Source: Chryseobacterium aquifrigidense (GTDB taxonomy: Bacteria; Bacteroidota; Bacteroidia; Flavobacteriales; Weeksellaceae). Taken from it: 64,000 nt of DNA. Position 1 is the stretch's first letter. Every line of letters starts with the position of its first letter. Below are positions 42,474 to 50,456 of this stretch, one piece after another. The DNA lies in contig NZ_VFPD01000004.1 of assembly GCF_006716485.1 (NCBI RefSeq), forward strand, positions 62,001-126,000. The letters run 5' to 3'. Made by a program: the position numbers and the translations under genes. The notes under the pieces are model-generated. The model did no database searches, was not told the DNA's origin, and was given only the letters and a program-made list of their open reading frames with translations.

Positions 42474-43313
42474 ATGAAAACTTTAATTTATATTTTTCTT
42501 GTATGCATGTCTACATCAGTGTTTGCTCAAAAAAAGCCCTCCGATTATTTTAAAAATCCAAAGACAAAAGTTTTGGTTGTCGGATCATTTCATTTTGACT
42601 ACCCCAATCTTGATGCCAATAAAACCAATACAGAAGATCAGATAGATGTACTTTCTCCTAAAACTTCACATGAAGTCACCGAGCTCGTAGAATATATCAA
42701 AAGATTTAAGCCAACAAAAATTGCAATTGAGGCCTGGCCAAGCTGGAATGCTAATGAAAAGCTTAAGGAATACAATGACGGCAAACACAGGGACAAAAGA
42801 GACGAGCGTTATCAGCTCGCTATGAGAATCGCCAGGGAACTTAAAATAAAAGAACTGTTCAGCATTGATGCGGAATCCATTTGGGATGACCTTCAGAAGC
42901 AGTTTGGAAAAAGCGATTCTACATTTTTTAATACCCTCAGCAAAGAGTATGATTTTAGAAGTGATGATGCGATTTCTCAACAGTTTAACAGTTTTTTCAA
43001 GAGTTCTGAACCTAAGAATTTCAAATCGCTCTTAGACACTTTTATTTATATGAATTCCAAGGAGAGCCATCAATATGGATATGGGGCTTATCTGAGCGGA
43101 GATTTTAAGCTGAGAGAATATGATGGTGCAGATATGCTTGCTCTCTATTGGTACAGCAGGAATCTGAGAATGTTCCGGAATATTCAAAACATTCCTCATA
43201 ACAATGAAGACAGAATTCTTGTTATTGCAGGAAATGGTCATGCGGCAGTATTAAGACAACTTTTTACTTCTTCTGCAGAATATGATTTTATTGAATTTTC
43301 TTCATTAAAATAA
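42474..43313 (+). CDS. DUF5694-like secreted protein
   Basis: A 279-residue exported protein with a signal peptide (MKTLIYIFLVCMSTSVFAQ, start placed at 42474; an upstream in-frame ATG at 42432 overlaps the preceding gene by 11 bases). The mature part opens with KVLVVGSFHFDYPNLD and later has FKPTKIAIEAWPSWN and ILVIAGNGHAAVLRQLF. This pattern (FHF near the start, IE in the middle, G-x-GH-x-x-x-L-R near the end) fits DUF5694, which looks related to the TraB/GumN group, so a metal-dependent peptidase-like or hydrolase role is possible. It sits between two related outer-membrane proteins. Confidence 0.72.
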   Translation: MKTLIYIFLVCMSTSVFAQKKPSDYFKNPKTKVLVVGSFHFDYPNLDANKTNTEDQIDVLSPKTSHEVTELVEYIKRFKPTKIAIEAWPSWNANEKLKEYNDGKHRDKRDERYQLAMRIARELKIKELFSIDAESIWDDLQKQFGKSDSTFFNTLSKEYDFRSDDAISQQFNSFFKSSEPKNFKSLLDTFIYMNSKESHQYGYGAYLSGDFKLREYDGADMLALYWYSRNLRMFRNIQNIPHNNEDRILVIAGNGHAAVLRQLFTSSAEYDFIEFSSLK

Positions 43314-43381
43314 ATAAATTACTGTGCTGACTGTAACAAAATTTATTTTTCATCGTCTAACCGGATAGTAGTAAAAACATT

Positions 43382-45610
43382 ATGAAAAAAACTATATTCG
43401 CTTTATCTCTGGTAAGTTCTATGCTGGTTTTCTCTCAGGAAAAGACCAATAGCACTTCTAAAGAGAAACAAATTGAAGGTGTAGTAATCACCAAAACTAA
43501 AAAAGCCGTTGAACAAAAGGCGGACCGTACTATTTTTGATTTTTCTGAACAACCTCAGCTCAATAACGGAAACGTTCTGGAAGGAATTAAAAAACTACCG
43601 GGGCTTGTATCTACCGACATCGCAGGGATGATGTATCAGGGAAAAATGCTGGAAGTATATCTTAACGGAAGACCTTTGAACATTACGTCCAATGAATTGA
43701 ACTCCTTCCTGGAAGGAATGCCTGCCAATTCTGTAGAAAGGATTGAAGTGATCACTCAGCCCGGTGCTGAGTTTCCGGCCACTTCCGGAGGTGCAATTAT
43801 GAATATCATCACTAATAAAAATGCCAATAAGTATTTAACGGCTACCTATTCGGGAAATTATTCTTTCACAAATTATGACAAGTATAGAAGCAGAACTACA
43901 AATTCCGTTAATTTAAATGCCAGAAATAAATATTTCGGATGGCAGCTGAATGTGGGACAGAACTACCGTGAAAGTATGCTTAATGGCCAACAAGATGAAC
44001 TTTTGAGCAGCCATACCGATAGATATGCCCGCGGATATTTTGCAAAATCCGGATTGACTTTTGATCTTGGACAGGACAGACTATTATTAAACTACGATAT
44101 TTATCACAATAATAATGATAACTATACTTTAAGTGACGGACACGGAGATTTGCCTTTCAAGAGAAATCTGAAGGATCTAAGAGAAGCTTTTTATACTTCT
44201 TCGGATGTTGCCCATACCAATACTTTGAGACAGGAAGCCGTGGTAACGTATCAGAAACGTTTTGCTGATAAATCTCAAAAACTTGATTTCCAGTTTGGGT
44301 ATACAAAATCAGACAGCAAGTTTTCTCAGGATAATTACTTTCAGGATGGAACATTTGTAAACTATCCCAATGAACCTCTTGATAGCCCTACCAACGGATT
44401 AAAAGATATTCTGAACAATAAATCTGTGATGAATATCGCGAATTTGAAAGTAGATTATGCCCAGCCTATCAAACTTCTTGACGGCGGAAAAGTAAGTTTT
44501 GGTGGTTTATATGAAAGACAGGATTATGATACAAAAAGTTTTGGACTGACCAATCTGGAATATCAGAGACAGACAGCTTCTACCTACTTAGAGTTTCAGG
44601 CTAAATTGAAAAAATTTGATTTCACATTGGGTTCCCGTGCTGAAAACTATGATATTTCCGGGGTAACAAGATATTTTGATAAAGATGCAAAACTGGTTGA
44701 GGCTAATTTGATCCCTTTCAATAAGTTTAAATTTTTCCCTAATGCAAGCGTGCAGTATAACATGATGAATCAGGTTTATATTGCGGCGAATTACAACAGA
44801 AAAATCAGTCTGCCAAGTATTTCTGCTCTGAACCCGAATAACGTAACATTTTCCGGACCCAGTACAGAAGTAAACGGTAACCCGAATCTACAGCCTACTA
44901 TTTTTGATAATTATGAATTGAAAATTTCAGCTTTTGATTATGCATTTATCGGGTATAGTGTAAGTTCAGCAAATAATCAGGTGGCACAGATTATCAGAAA
45001 AGACGGAAGAAAACTCTACAACGAGCAGGTGAATATTTCAAACATGAAAATTCACAACTTCAACGTGGGATTGCCTGTTCCTTTCATGATTTTCAGTAAG
45101 CCTATGAGTGAGATTATGAAGTTTGATTTCAACCCTGATAAAATTAACTTCATGTACTTGTATGCCGGTTATCAGAAGCATGAAATCGACAATCTGAATA
45201 ATAAAGGGTTCTGGATCTTCAATATCATGACACAGATTCTTTTGCCTAAGGACATCAAAATGACAGCCAATTACAGCTATCTGACACCCAAAGCAGGATA
45301 TTTCTACTTTACGGCAGAAAAACCGTTCAACAACTCACTTGATATTACGTTGACGAAAAAGTTTATGAACAACCGTCTGACGCTTTCTGTTTTTGCGAAT
45401 GATATTTTCAACGGACAGATGATGCAGGTACGTTCTAATCCTCCATCAGGAACTCCTGTAATGATCAGCAGTAAATATGATACAAGAAATTTCGGATTTT
45501 CTATCAACTACAAAATTCCGACAAGAAATAAACTGGCAAAAGAGGATCCGAATATCCTTAACCAGACTAAAAAAGAGGATAACGGTGGCGTAATGCAGCA
45601 GGCACAATAA
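43382..45610 (+). CDS. Outer-membrane beta-barrel family protein (TonB-receptor-like), copy 2
   Basis: A 742-residue protein of the same family as the one at 40.3 kb, but clearly diverged. The signal peptide is MKKTIFALSLVSSMLVFSQ. The plug has IEGVVITKTKKAVEQKADR, GLVSTDIAGMMYQGKMLEVY-type and PGAEFPATSGGAIMNIITNK segments, and the barrel ends in NFGFSINYKIPTRNK before a charged tail. It follows the DUF5694-like gene by 68 bp. Together with that gene and copy 1 it forms a three-gene envelope cluster facing the LytS/LytTR pair. Confidence 0.85.
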   Translation: MKKTIFALSLVSSMLVFSQEKTNSTSKEKQIEGVVITKTKKAVEQKADRTIFDFSEQPQLNNGNVLEGIKKLPGLVSTDIAGMMYQGKMLEVYLNGRPLNITSNELNSFLEGMPANSVERIEVITQPGAEFPATSGGAIMNIITNKNANKYLTATYSGNYSFTNYDKYRSRTTNSVNLNARNKYFGWQLNVGQNYRESMLNGQQDELLSSHTDRYARGYFAKSGLTFDLGQDRLLLNYDIYHNNNDNYTLSDGHGDLPFKRNLKDLREAFYTSSDVAHTNTLRQEAVVTYQKRFADKSQKLDFQFGYTKSDSKFSQDNYFQDGTFVNYPNEPLDSPTNGLKDILNNKSVMNIANLKVDYAQPIKLLDGGKVSFGGLYERQDYDTKSFGLTNLEYQRQTASTYLEFQAKLKKFDFTLGSRAENYDISGVTRYFDKDAKLVEANLIPFNKFKFFPNASVQYNMMNQVYIAANYNRKISLPSISALNPNNVTFSGPSTEVNGNPNLQPTIFDNYELKISAFDYAFIGYSVSSANNQVAQIIRKDGRKLYNEQVNISNMKIHNFNVGLPVPFMIFSKPMSEIMKFDFNPDKINFMYLYAGYQKHEIDNLNNKGFWIFNIMTQILLPKDIKMTANYSYLTPKAGYFYFTAEKPFNNSLDITLTKKFMNNRLTLSVFANDIFNGQMMQVRSNPPSGTPVMISSKYDTRNFGFSINYKIPTRNKLAKEDPNILNQTKKEDNGGVMQQAQ

Positions 45611-45630
45611 TTTTTTTTTACAATAGAAAT

Positions 45631-45670
45631 AAAACAGGTGGTAATCATTTTTACCGCCTGTTTTTTTTTT
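45631..45670 (+). terminator. Terminator after outer-membrane protein copy 2
   Basis: Stem AAACAGGTGGTAA with TTACCGCCTGTTT followed by ten T. Confidence 0.85.
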
Positions 45671-45671
45671 A

Positions 45672-45734
45672 GGTTTTGGCTAAAGCCAATGGATGAATAA
45701 AAATTAAAACGGACTAAAGCCCGTTCCTATTGAT
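45672..45734. repeat. REP-like paired-hairpin repeat, copy 3
   Basis: TTGGC-TAAA-GCCAA (45676-45689) and ACGG-ACTAAAGC-CCGT (45709-45724), then TCCTATTGAT. Same order, spacing and TTTTGGCT start as the other two copies. It begins right after the terminator T-run. Confidence 0.75.
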
Positions 45735-45750
45735 AGTAAAATGGTGTTAT

Positions 45751-45780
45751 TTGTGAAAAAATTTGTGATATTAGTGTTTA
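45751..45780. repeat. TTTGTG-type dispersed repeat, third copy
   Basis: TTATTTGTGAAAAAATTTGT then GATATTAGTGTTT. It is like the two copies around the GxxExxY gene and ends at the thiF stop. Confidence 0.45.
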
Positions 45781-45782
45781 GA

Positions 45783-46493
45783 TCAAAAATCTATTGTCTG
45801 AAATCTCCAGTTCATCGTATCTACTAAGGTAAGCTGATTCACACTCACCGGAAGATCTGTGATAATTTTTAATGCCTGAAGAGCCATCATGCTGCCTATT
45901 ATTCCGGGAAGAGCTCCCAGTACGCCAAGACTGTCACAATCCGGCATGTCTTCATCGAAAGGTGGTTCAGGGAAAATATCCCGCAAATTTTTACTTCCTT
46001 TATAATTAAAAACTGCCACTTGTCCCGAAAATCCTAAGATGCTTCCGTAAACTAAAGTCTTATTGAGTTCCACACAGGTATCATTTACCAGATATCTTGT
46101 AGAAAAGTTGTCTGATCCATCCACGATTACATCGTACTGAGAAATTATTTCCTCAGCATTTATTTCATTTATTTTTCCCTCAATCTCATTCAGTGAAATC
46201 TGATGATTAAGATTTTCTACAAATATTTTAGCACTCTTCACTTTTGAGAGCCCAACTGTCTTTTCAGTATGAATAATCTGTCGGTTCAGGTTATGAAGTT
46301 CAACCTCATCAAAATCTGCAATTCCCAAAGTTCCTACCCCTGCGGCGGCCAGATATTGAATAATGGGACTTCCCAAGCCCCCGGCTCCTATGACTAGAAC
46401 TTTTGAAGCTAATATTTTCTTCTGCCCTTCCAATCCTATTTCTTCAATAAATATCTGCCGGCTGTACCGTGAAAAATGATCTTCTTTTTTCAT
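45783..46493 (-). CDS. thiF: HesA/MoeB/ThiF family adenylyltransferase
   Basis: A 236-residue E1-like enzyme. The ATP-binding motif is GAGGLGSPIIQYLAAAGVG (about 37-55), followed by LNRQIIHTEKTVG and DGSDNFSTRYLVND (about 115-128). In a thiamine operon it should adenylate the C-terminal Gly-Gly of ThiS before sulfur transfer. The protein ends earlier than MoeB (about 250) and seems to have lost the zinc CxxC pairs. It is 141 bp from thiH, with a repeat-like element between, so it may have its own promoter. Confidence 0.88.
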   Translation of the reverse strand: MKKEDHFSRYSRQIFIEEIGLEGQKKILASKVLVIGAGGLGSPIIQYLAAAGVGTLGIADFDEVELHNLNRQIIHTEKTVGLSKVKSAKIFVENLNHQISLNEIEGKINEINAEEIISQYDVIVDGSDNFSTRYLVNDTCVELNKTLVYGSILGFSGQVAVFNYKGSKNLRDIFPEPPFDEDMPDCDSLGVLGALPGIIGSMMALQALKIITDLPVSVNQLTLVDTMNWRFQTIDF

Positions 46494-46508
46494 ACTTTAT
46501 GATAATTG

Positions 46509-46626
46509 AACCATTAAGATTCTTTAAGTCTTTGAGGAAAGTTAAGCCTCGCTTTAAAAAGATGTTATCTTAGGAATCTTTGATTTTATCTTAATTAAAC
46601 TTCAATTCTTTAAGTCCTTAATGGTT
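46509..46626. repeat. Inverted-repeat-bounded element between thiF and thiH
   Basis: A 118-bp segment bounded by AACCATTAAG (46509-46518) and its exact complement CTTAATGGTT (46617-46626). Just inside both ends is ATTCTTTAAGTC in the same orientation (46519-46530 and 46605-46616). The middle is A/T-rich without an ORF. It resembles a small non-coding mobile or dispersed element. Confidence 0.5.
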
Positions 46627-46634
46627 TAAAAAAT

Positions 46635-47753
46635 TTAAAATCCACTGTACACGGAATCCCAATCTTTCATAACAGGATCGTAGCCTGCTTTTTTGATCAT
46701 GATTTTAATCTCTTCCATGCTTCGTTCATCACTGGTTTCAAACTGTTCCAAAGATTCTTTATCTACAGCATAGCCTCCCGGGTTTGTTTTTGAGCCTGCA
46801 CTCATCGCTGTAGCCCCCAGAGATACTATATTATTTCTGAAGACTTCATTTTCTCTGGTAGAAATGGAAATTTCAAGATCTTCATTCCAGATTCTGTAAG
46901 CACAAATGAGTTGAAGAAGGTCTTTATCTTCCATAATAAAATTGGGTTCAATGATTCCTTCTGCTGGTCTTAGCCTTGGAAAGGAAACAGAGAATTTACT
47001 TTTCCAGTACTGTTTCTGAAGATAATCTATGTGTAAGGCATTGAAAAAACTATCCACTCTCCAATCTTCAAGCCCAAGAAGGACTCCTAATCCGATTTTA
47101 TGAATTCCAGCTCGTCCTATTCTGTCCGGAGTCTCCAGCCGAAAATGGAAATTTGATTTTTTACCTTTCGGATGATATTCTCTGTAAACATCCTGATGAT
47201 AGGTTTCCTGGTATACCAATACGGAATGCACTCCTTCCTCATGCAGCAATCTGTATTCTTCTTCCATTAAGGGCTGAACTTCAATGGAAATATTAGAGAA
47301 ATGAGGTTTTAACTTACGGACAGCATTCTGAAAGTAAGGAACTCCCACGATCTTATTGGCTTCACCACTTACCAGCAATACATGATTCACTCCCATTGAT
47401 TTCAATACTGATGCTTCTATCATAAGCTCCGTATCGGAAAGTGTTTTCCTTTTCAATTGATTGTCCAAACTGAATCCGCAATAGGTACAGATATTCTGAC
47501 ATTCATTGCTGAGATACAATGGTGCATACAGCTGAATGGTTTTTCCAAATCTCTTTTGGGTAAGCATCTGCGTCATTCTCGCCATGAGTTCCAGTTCATA
47601 GGAAGCGGCTGGTGAAAGCAAATTCAGAAAGTCATCAAGGGTTTTAGTCTTTTTCTGAAGACTGTTTCTTACATCAGCCAGGCTTACTTTTTCAAGCTTA
47701 TTCTTTACTTCATCCCATTGATAACGTTCAAAAACATCTTTAAAGCTTTTCAT
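46635..47753 (-). CDS. thiH: 2-iminoacetate synthase (tyrosine lyase)
   Basis: A 372-residue radical-SAM enzyme that cleaves tyrosine to 2-iminoacetate (dehydroglycine) for the thiazole ring. The cluster motif C-x3-C-x2-C is in CQNICTYCGFSLDN (about 92-105). Family segments include RLRPAEG and AGSKTNPGGYA near the end. Its use, instead of the oxygen-dependent ThiO, is usual in this group. The stop-start gap to thiG is 9 bp, so they are co-transcribed. Confidence 0.95.
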   Translation of the reverse strand: MKSFKDVFERYQWDEVKNKLEKVSLADVRNSLQKKTKTLDDFLNLLSPAASYELELMARMTQMLTQKRFGKTIQLYAPLYLSNECQNICTYCGFSLDNQLKRKTLSDTELMIEASVLKSMGVNHVLLVSGEANKIVGVPYFQNAVRKLKPHFSNISIEVQPLMEEEYRLLHEEGVHSVLVYQETYHQDVYREYHPKGKKSNFHFRLETPDRIGRAGIHKIGLGVLLGLEDWRVDSFFNALHIDYLQKQYWKSKFSVSFPRLRPAEGIIEPNFIMEDKDLLQLICAYRIWNEDLEISISTRENEVFRNNIVSLGATAMSAGSKTNPGGYAVDKESLEQFETSDERSMEEIKIMIKKAGYDPVMKDWDSVYSGF

Positions 47754-47762
47754 AATTTTGAT

Positions 47763-48539
47763 TTATTCAAACAAAAACGAAGTAAGCGGGCTTGAAGCTT
47801 CGGCATGGTTAGCAATTGCTCCCAGTCCTGATTCAAAAGCTCTTCTTCCTGCAATGACACCTTCTTTAAAAGCTAAAGCCATATTCAGCGGATTACCAGC
47901 AACGGCAATGGCTGTATTCACCAGAACGGCATCTGCTCCCATTTCCATGGCTTTTGCAGCATCTGATGGCGCCCCGATTCCCGCATCTACCACTACAGGA
48001 ACATTACTCTGACTGATGATTATTTCCAGAAAGTCCTGGGTTCTTAATCCTTTATTTGTTCCGATGGGTGCTCCCAAAGGCATTACCACAGCTGTTCCGG
48101 CATCTTCAAGACGTTTGCACAAAACAGGATCGGCATGGATGTAAGGCATGACAACAAATCCCAGTTTGGCCAATTCTTCAGTTGCATATAAAGTTTCAAT
48201 AGGATCCGGCAGTAAATATTTAGGGTCCGGATGAATTTCCAGTTTTACCCAGTTTGTTTCCAGTGCTTCTCTCGCTAATTGTGCTGCCAATACAGCTTCT
48301 TTTGCTGTTCTCGCTCCGGAGGTATTAGGCAGAAGGTGAACATGGGTTTCTCTTAATGAGTCAAGCAGGTTGTCTTCATTGGATTGTGCATCAATTCTTT
48401 TTAGCGCCATCGTTACCATATTGGTTTCAGATGCGATGACAGATTGTACCATATCACTCATACTTCCGAATTTTCCTGTTCCTAAAAACAGTCTTGATTC
48501 AAAGATTCTTCCTGCTATTTCTAATTTCTGATGGTTCAT
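47763..48539 (-). CDS. thiG: Thiazole synthase
   Basis: A 258-residue TIM-barrel enzyme that forms the thiazole phosphate from DXP, iminoacetate and ThiS thiocarboxylate. The Schiff-base Lys is in NWVKLEIHPDP (about 95-105). Phosphate-binding segments PVVVDAGIGAPSDAAKAMEM (about 184-203) and AVLVNTAIAVAGNP follow. Its ATG overlaps the thiE stop by 4 bases. Confidence 0.96.
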   Translation of the reverse strand: MNHQKLEIAGRIFESRLFLGTGKFGSMSDMVQSVIASETNMVTMALKRIDAQSNEDNLLDSLRETHVHLLPNTSGARTAKEAVLAAQLAREALETNWVKLEIHPDPKYLLPDPIETLYATEELAKLGFVVMPYIHADPVLCKRLEDAGTAVVMPLGAPIGTNKGLRTQDFLEIIISQSNVPVVVDAGIGAPSDAAKAMEMGADAVLVNTAIAVAGNPLNMALAFKEGVIAGRRAFESGLGAIANHAEASSPLTSFLFE

Positions 48540-49150
48540 ATCATTACTTTTTTTAATTCATTAATAATTGATGGTTGCTTTGTAATGAGCCCGGAAACGG
48601 CAACACCATAAATTCCAATTTCCTGTAACGGCAAAATATCTTCAAGGCCAACACTTCCGATTGCAACTATTTTAGGAATGTCAATTGATTGCTCTCTTAG
48701 CCCATTTATGATTTTCTGATATCCTTCAAACCCTAGAACAGGACTTAGTTTTTCTTTGGTTGTAGTAAATCTCAATGGTCCCAATCCGATATAATCACAA
48801 GATTCATTAATTCTCCGGATAACGTCTGAAAGGGTATTCGCTGTTCCACCAATGATTTTATTTTCTCCCAAGATCAATCTTGCTTCTTCGATGGCACTGT
48901 CGTTCAATCCTAAATGCACACCATCCGCGTCAATTTCTTTCGCTATTTGTACATGATCATTGATGATGCAAACCGACTGATATTCTGAACAAAGTTGTTT
49001 TGATATTTCACAAAGGTTGATTAATTCGTTTTCAGGTGCATTTTTCCATCTTACCTGCACCCATTTGATTCCGTTATCAAGGGCTTTTCGGATATGAAAT
49101 TCCTGTTCCTGTATTGTGTTTCCCTGTGATATGTATTGTAATTTTTCCAT
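48536..49150 (-). CDS. thiE: Thiamine phosphate synthase
   Basis: A 204-residue TIM-barrel enzyme that joins HMP-PP and thiazole phosphate. Signature segments are KWVQVRWKNAPE (about 29-40), CIINDHVQIAKEIDADGVHLG (about 59-79, containing the substrate Asp), YIGLGPLRFTTTKE (about 116-129) and IVAIGSVGLEDI. These are complete, so this copy is the better candidate for the active synthase of the two ThiE-like proteins in the operon. Confidence 0.9.
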   Translation of the reverse strand: MEKLQYISQGNTIQEQEFHIRKALDNGIKWVQVRWKNAPENELINLCEISKQLCSEYQSVCIINDHVQIAKEIDADGVHLGLNDSAIEEARLILGENKIIGGTANTLSDVIRRINESCDYIGLGPLRFTTTKEKLSPVLGFEGYQKIINGLREQSIDIPKIVAIGSVGLEDILPLQEIGIYGVAVSGLITKQPSIINELKKVMI

Positions 49151-49155
49151 GTTTT

Positions 49156-49893
49156 CTATGAATGCGTTCCCAGCAAAGAGGGATTGCTTTTTAAAAATTT
49201 TTCGATGTATAATTTCCCATTCCGGCAGGCAGTTTCCATATTCTCACCTTTGGCGAGTTCTGCTGTAATGGCTGATGATAAAACACAGCCCGATCCATGT
49301 TTAGGGAAAAGTAGTTGACAGTCTTCTACTGGAAGTAAAAGAGTTTCTTTTTCATTTTCAACTAAAATATCCGTTCCTAAATGATCTTCTCTATGTCCTC
49401 CTTTGATCAGCAATGAACATTTATTGGTATCCGGTAACAGATTATTTTCCTTTAAAACACTGTATTCATTGTAATTGGGAGTTATCAAGCTGAGTTTATT
49501 AACAACCGGTTTTAATTGAGGAAGGGTTTCAAGGTCAAAAAAAGTGAATTCGGAAGTGCTTTTAAGAACAGGATCCCAAACTATTTTTACTTCAGGATCG
49601 TTATTCTTTACCGTTTTTATAATTTCATCCAGAAACTCTGCATCTTTCACAATTCCGATTTTCACTGCTGAAACAGGATAATTTTCCATCAACACCTGAA
49701 TTGCTTTTATCACTTCATCCAATAGACGCCATTCAAGACTAATACATTGAGAAGCGGTTTGCAATGTTAGTGCTGTACATACTCCCAGCCCCATCACTTT
49801 CGACTGTTCAAAGGTTTTACAATCTGATAATAAACCTGCTCCACCACTTGGATCAAAGCCTGCTATACTTATGACATAAGGGCGGTCCTGCAT
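49156..49893 (-). CDS. thiD: Hydroxymethylpyrimidine (phosphate) kinase
   Basis: A 245-residue ribokinase-fold enzyme that phosphorylates HMP and HMP-P. SIAGFDPSGGAGLLSDCKTF (about 9-28) binds the pyrimidine, and HGSGCVLSSAITAELAKG (about 205-222) is the catalytic GSGC loop. It overlaps the upstream ThiE-like gene by 25 bases. Confidence 0.94.
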   Translation of the reverse strand: MQDRPYVISIAGFDPSGGAGLLSDCKTFEQSKVMGLGVCTALTLQTASQCISLEWRLLDEVIKAIQVLMENYPVSAVKIGIVKDAEFLDEIIKTVKNNDPEVKIVWDPVLKSTSEFTFFDLETLPQLKPVVNKLSLITPNYNEYSVLKENNLLPDTNKCSLLIKGGHREDHLGTDILVENEKETLLLPVEDCQLLFPKHGSGCVLSSAITAELAKGENMETACRNGKLYIEKFLKSNPSLLGTHS

Positions 49894-50456
49894 TTTTTAA
49901 ATACTTTTAAAGGTTCTTCACTTTCCCAAATGGCACCTAATAAAGCTGCTCCGTCTACATTTGCTTCGAAAACTTCATGAATATTATCCTGATCAATTCC
50001 TCCAAGAGCAATCAATTTCACATCCGGATTGTTCCGATGTTTTATTTCTTCCTGAATGGTTGAATTCAATCCATAACCTTTCTTTGATATACTTGGAAAG
50101 AACGGGCTTATAAATGCATATTCCCATTCTTTATCCAACGTATTGTAGGTTGTGATATCATGTACTGAAGTTGAAATATTATTTTCTCCTGCAAAAGATT
50201 TATATTTCCCTTGCTCTCGGTCAATCTCTCTGAAATGAAATCTTGAAATATTATATTCCTTTCCGAGATCGTAATGCGTATGCAGTACCAGCTGTGGATA
50301 GAAATCTTCATCAATCTGGGTAATAAATTCAGTCATTTCATTTCTGCTGATCCATGGTTTTCGGATATGAAGCAAATCAAGCCCTTCCTGAAACATGTGA
50401 TTGATATGATCAGTTTCCTTTGGAACCATCAGCTCAGGAGTGATAACGAGGATCAT
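49869..50456 (-). CDS. ThiE/TenI-like protein, second copy
   Basis: A 195-residue TIM-barrel protein of the thiamine phosphate synthase/TenI superfamily. It has LDLLHIRKPWISRNEM (about 27-42), ISTSVHDITTYN, YAFISPFFPSISKKGYG (about 111-127) and IALGGIDQDNI. The substrate-binding NDH segment of true ThiE is replaced by VLHTHYDLGKEY, so it may be a thiazole tautomerase (TenI) or a diverged synthase. It overlaps the end of thiC by 4 bases and the start of thiD by 25. Confidence 0.82.
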   Translation of the reverse strand: MILVITPELMVPKETDHINHMFQEGLDLLHIRKPWISRNEMTEFITQIDEDFYPQLVLHTHYDLGKEYNISRFHFREIDREQGKYKSFAGENNISTSVHDITTYNTLDKEWEYAFISPFFPSISKKGYGLNSTIQEEIKHRNNPDVKLIALGGIDQDNIHEVFEANVDGAALLGAIWESEEPLKVFKKCRTALMS

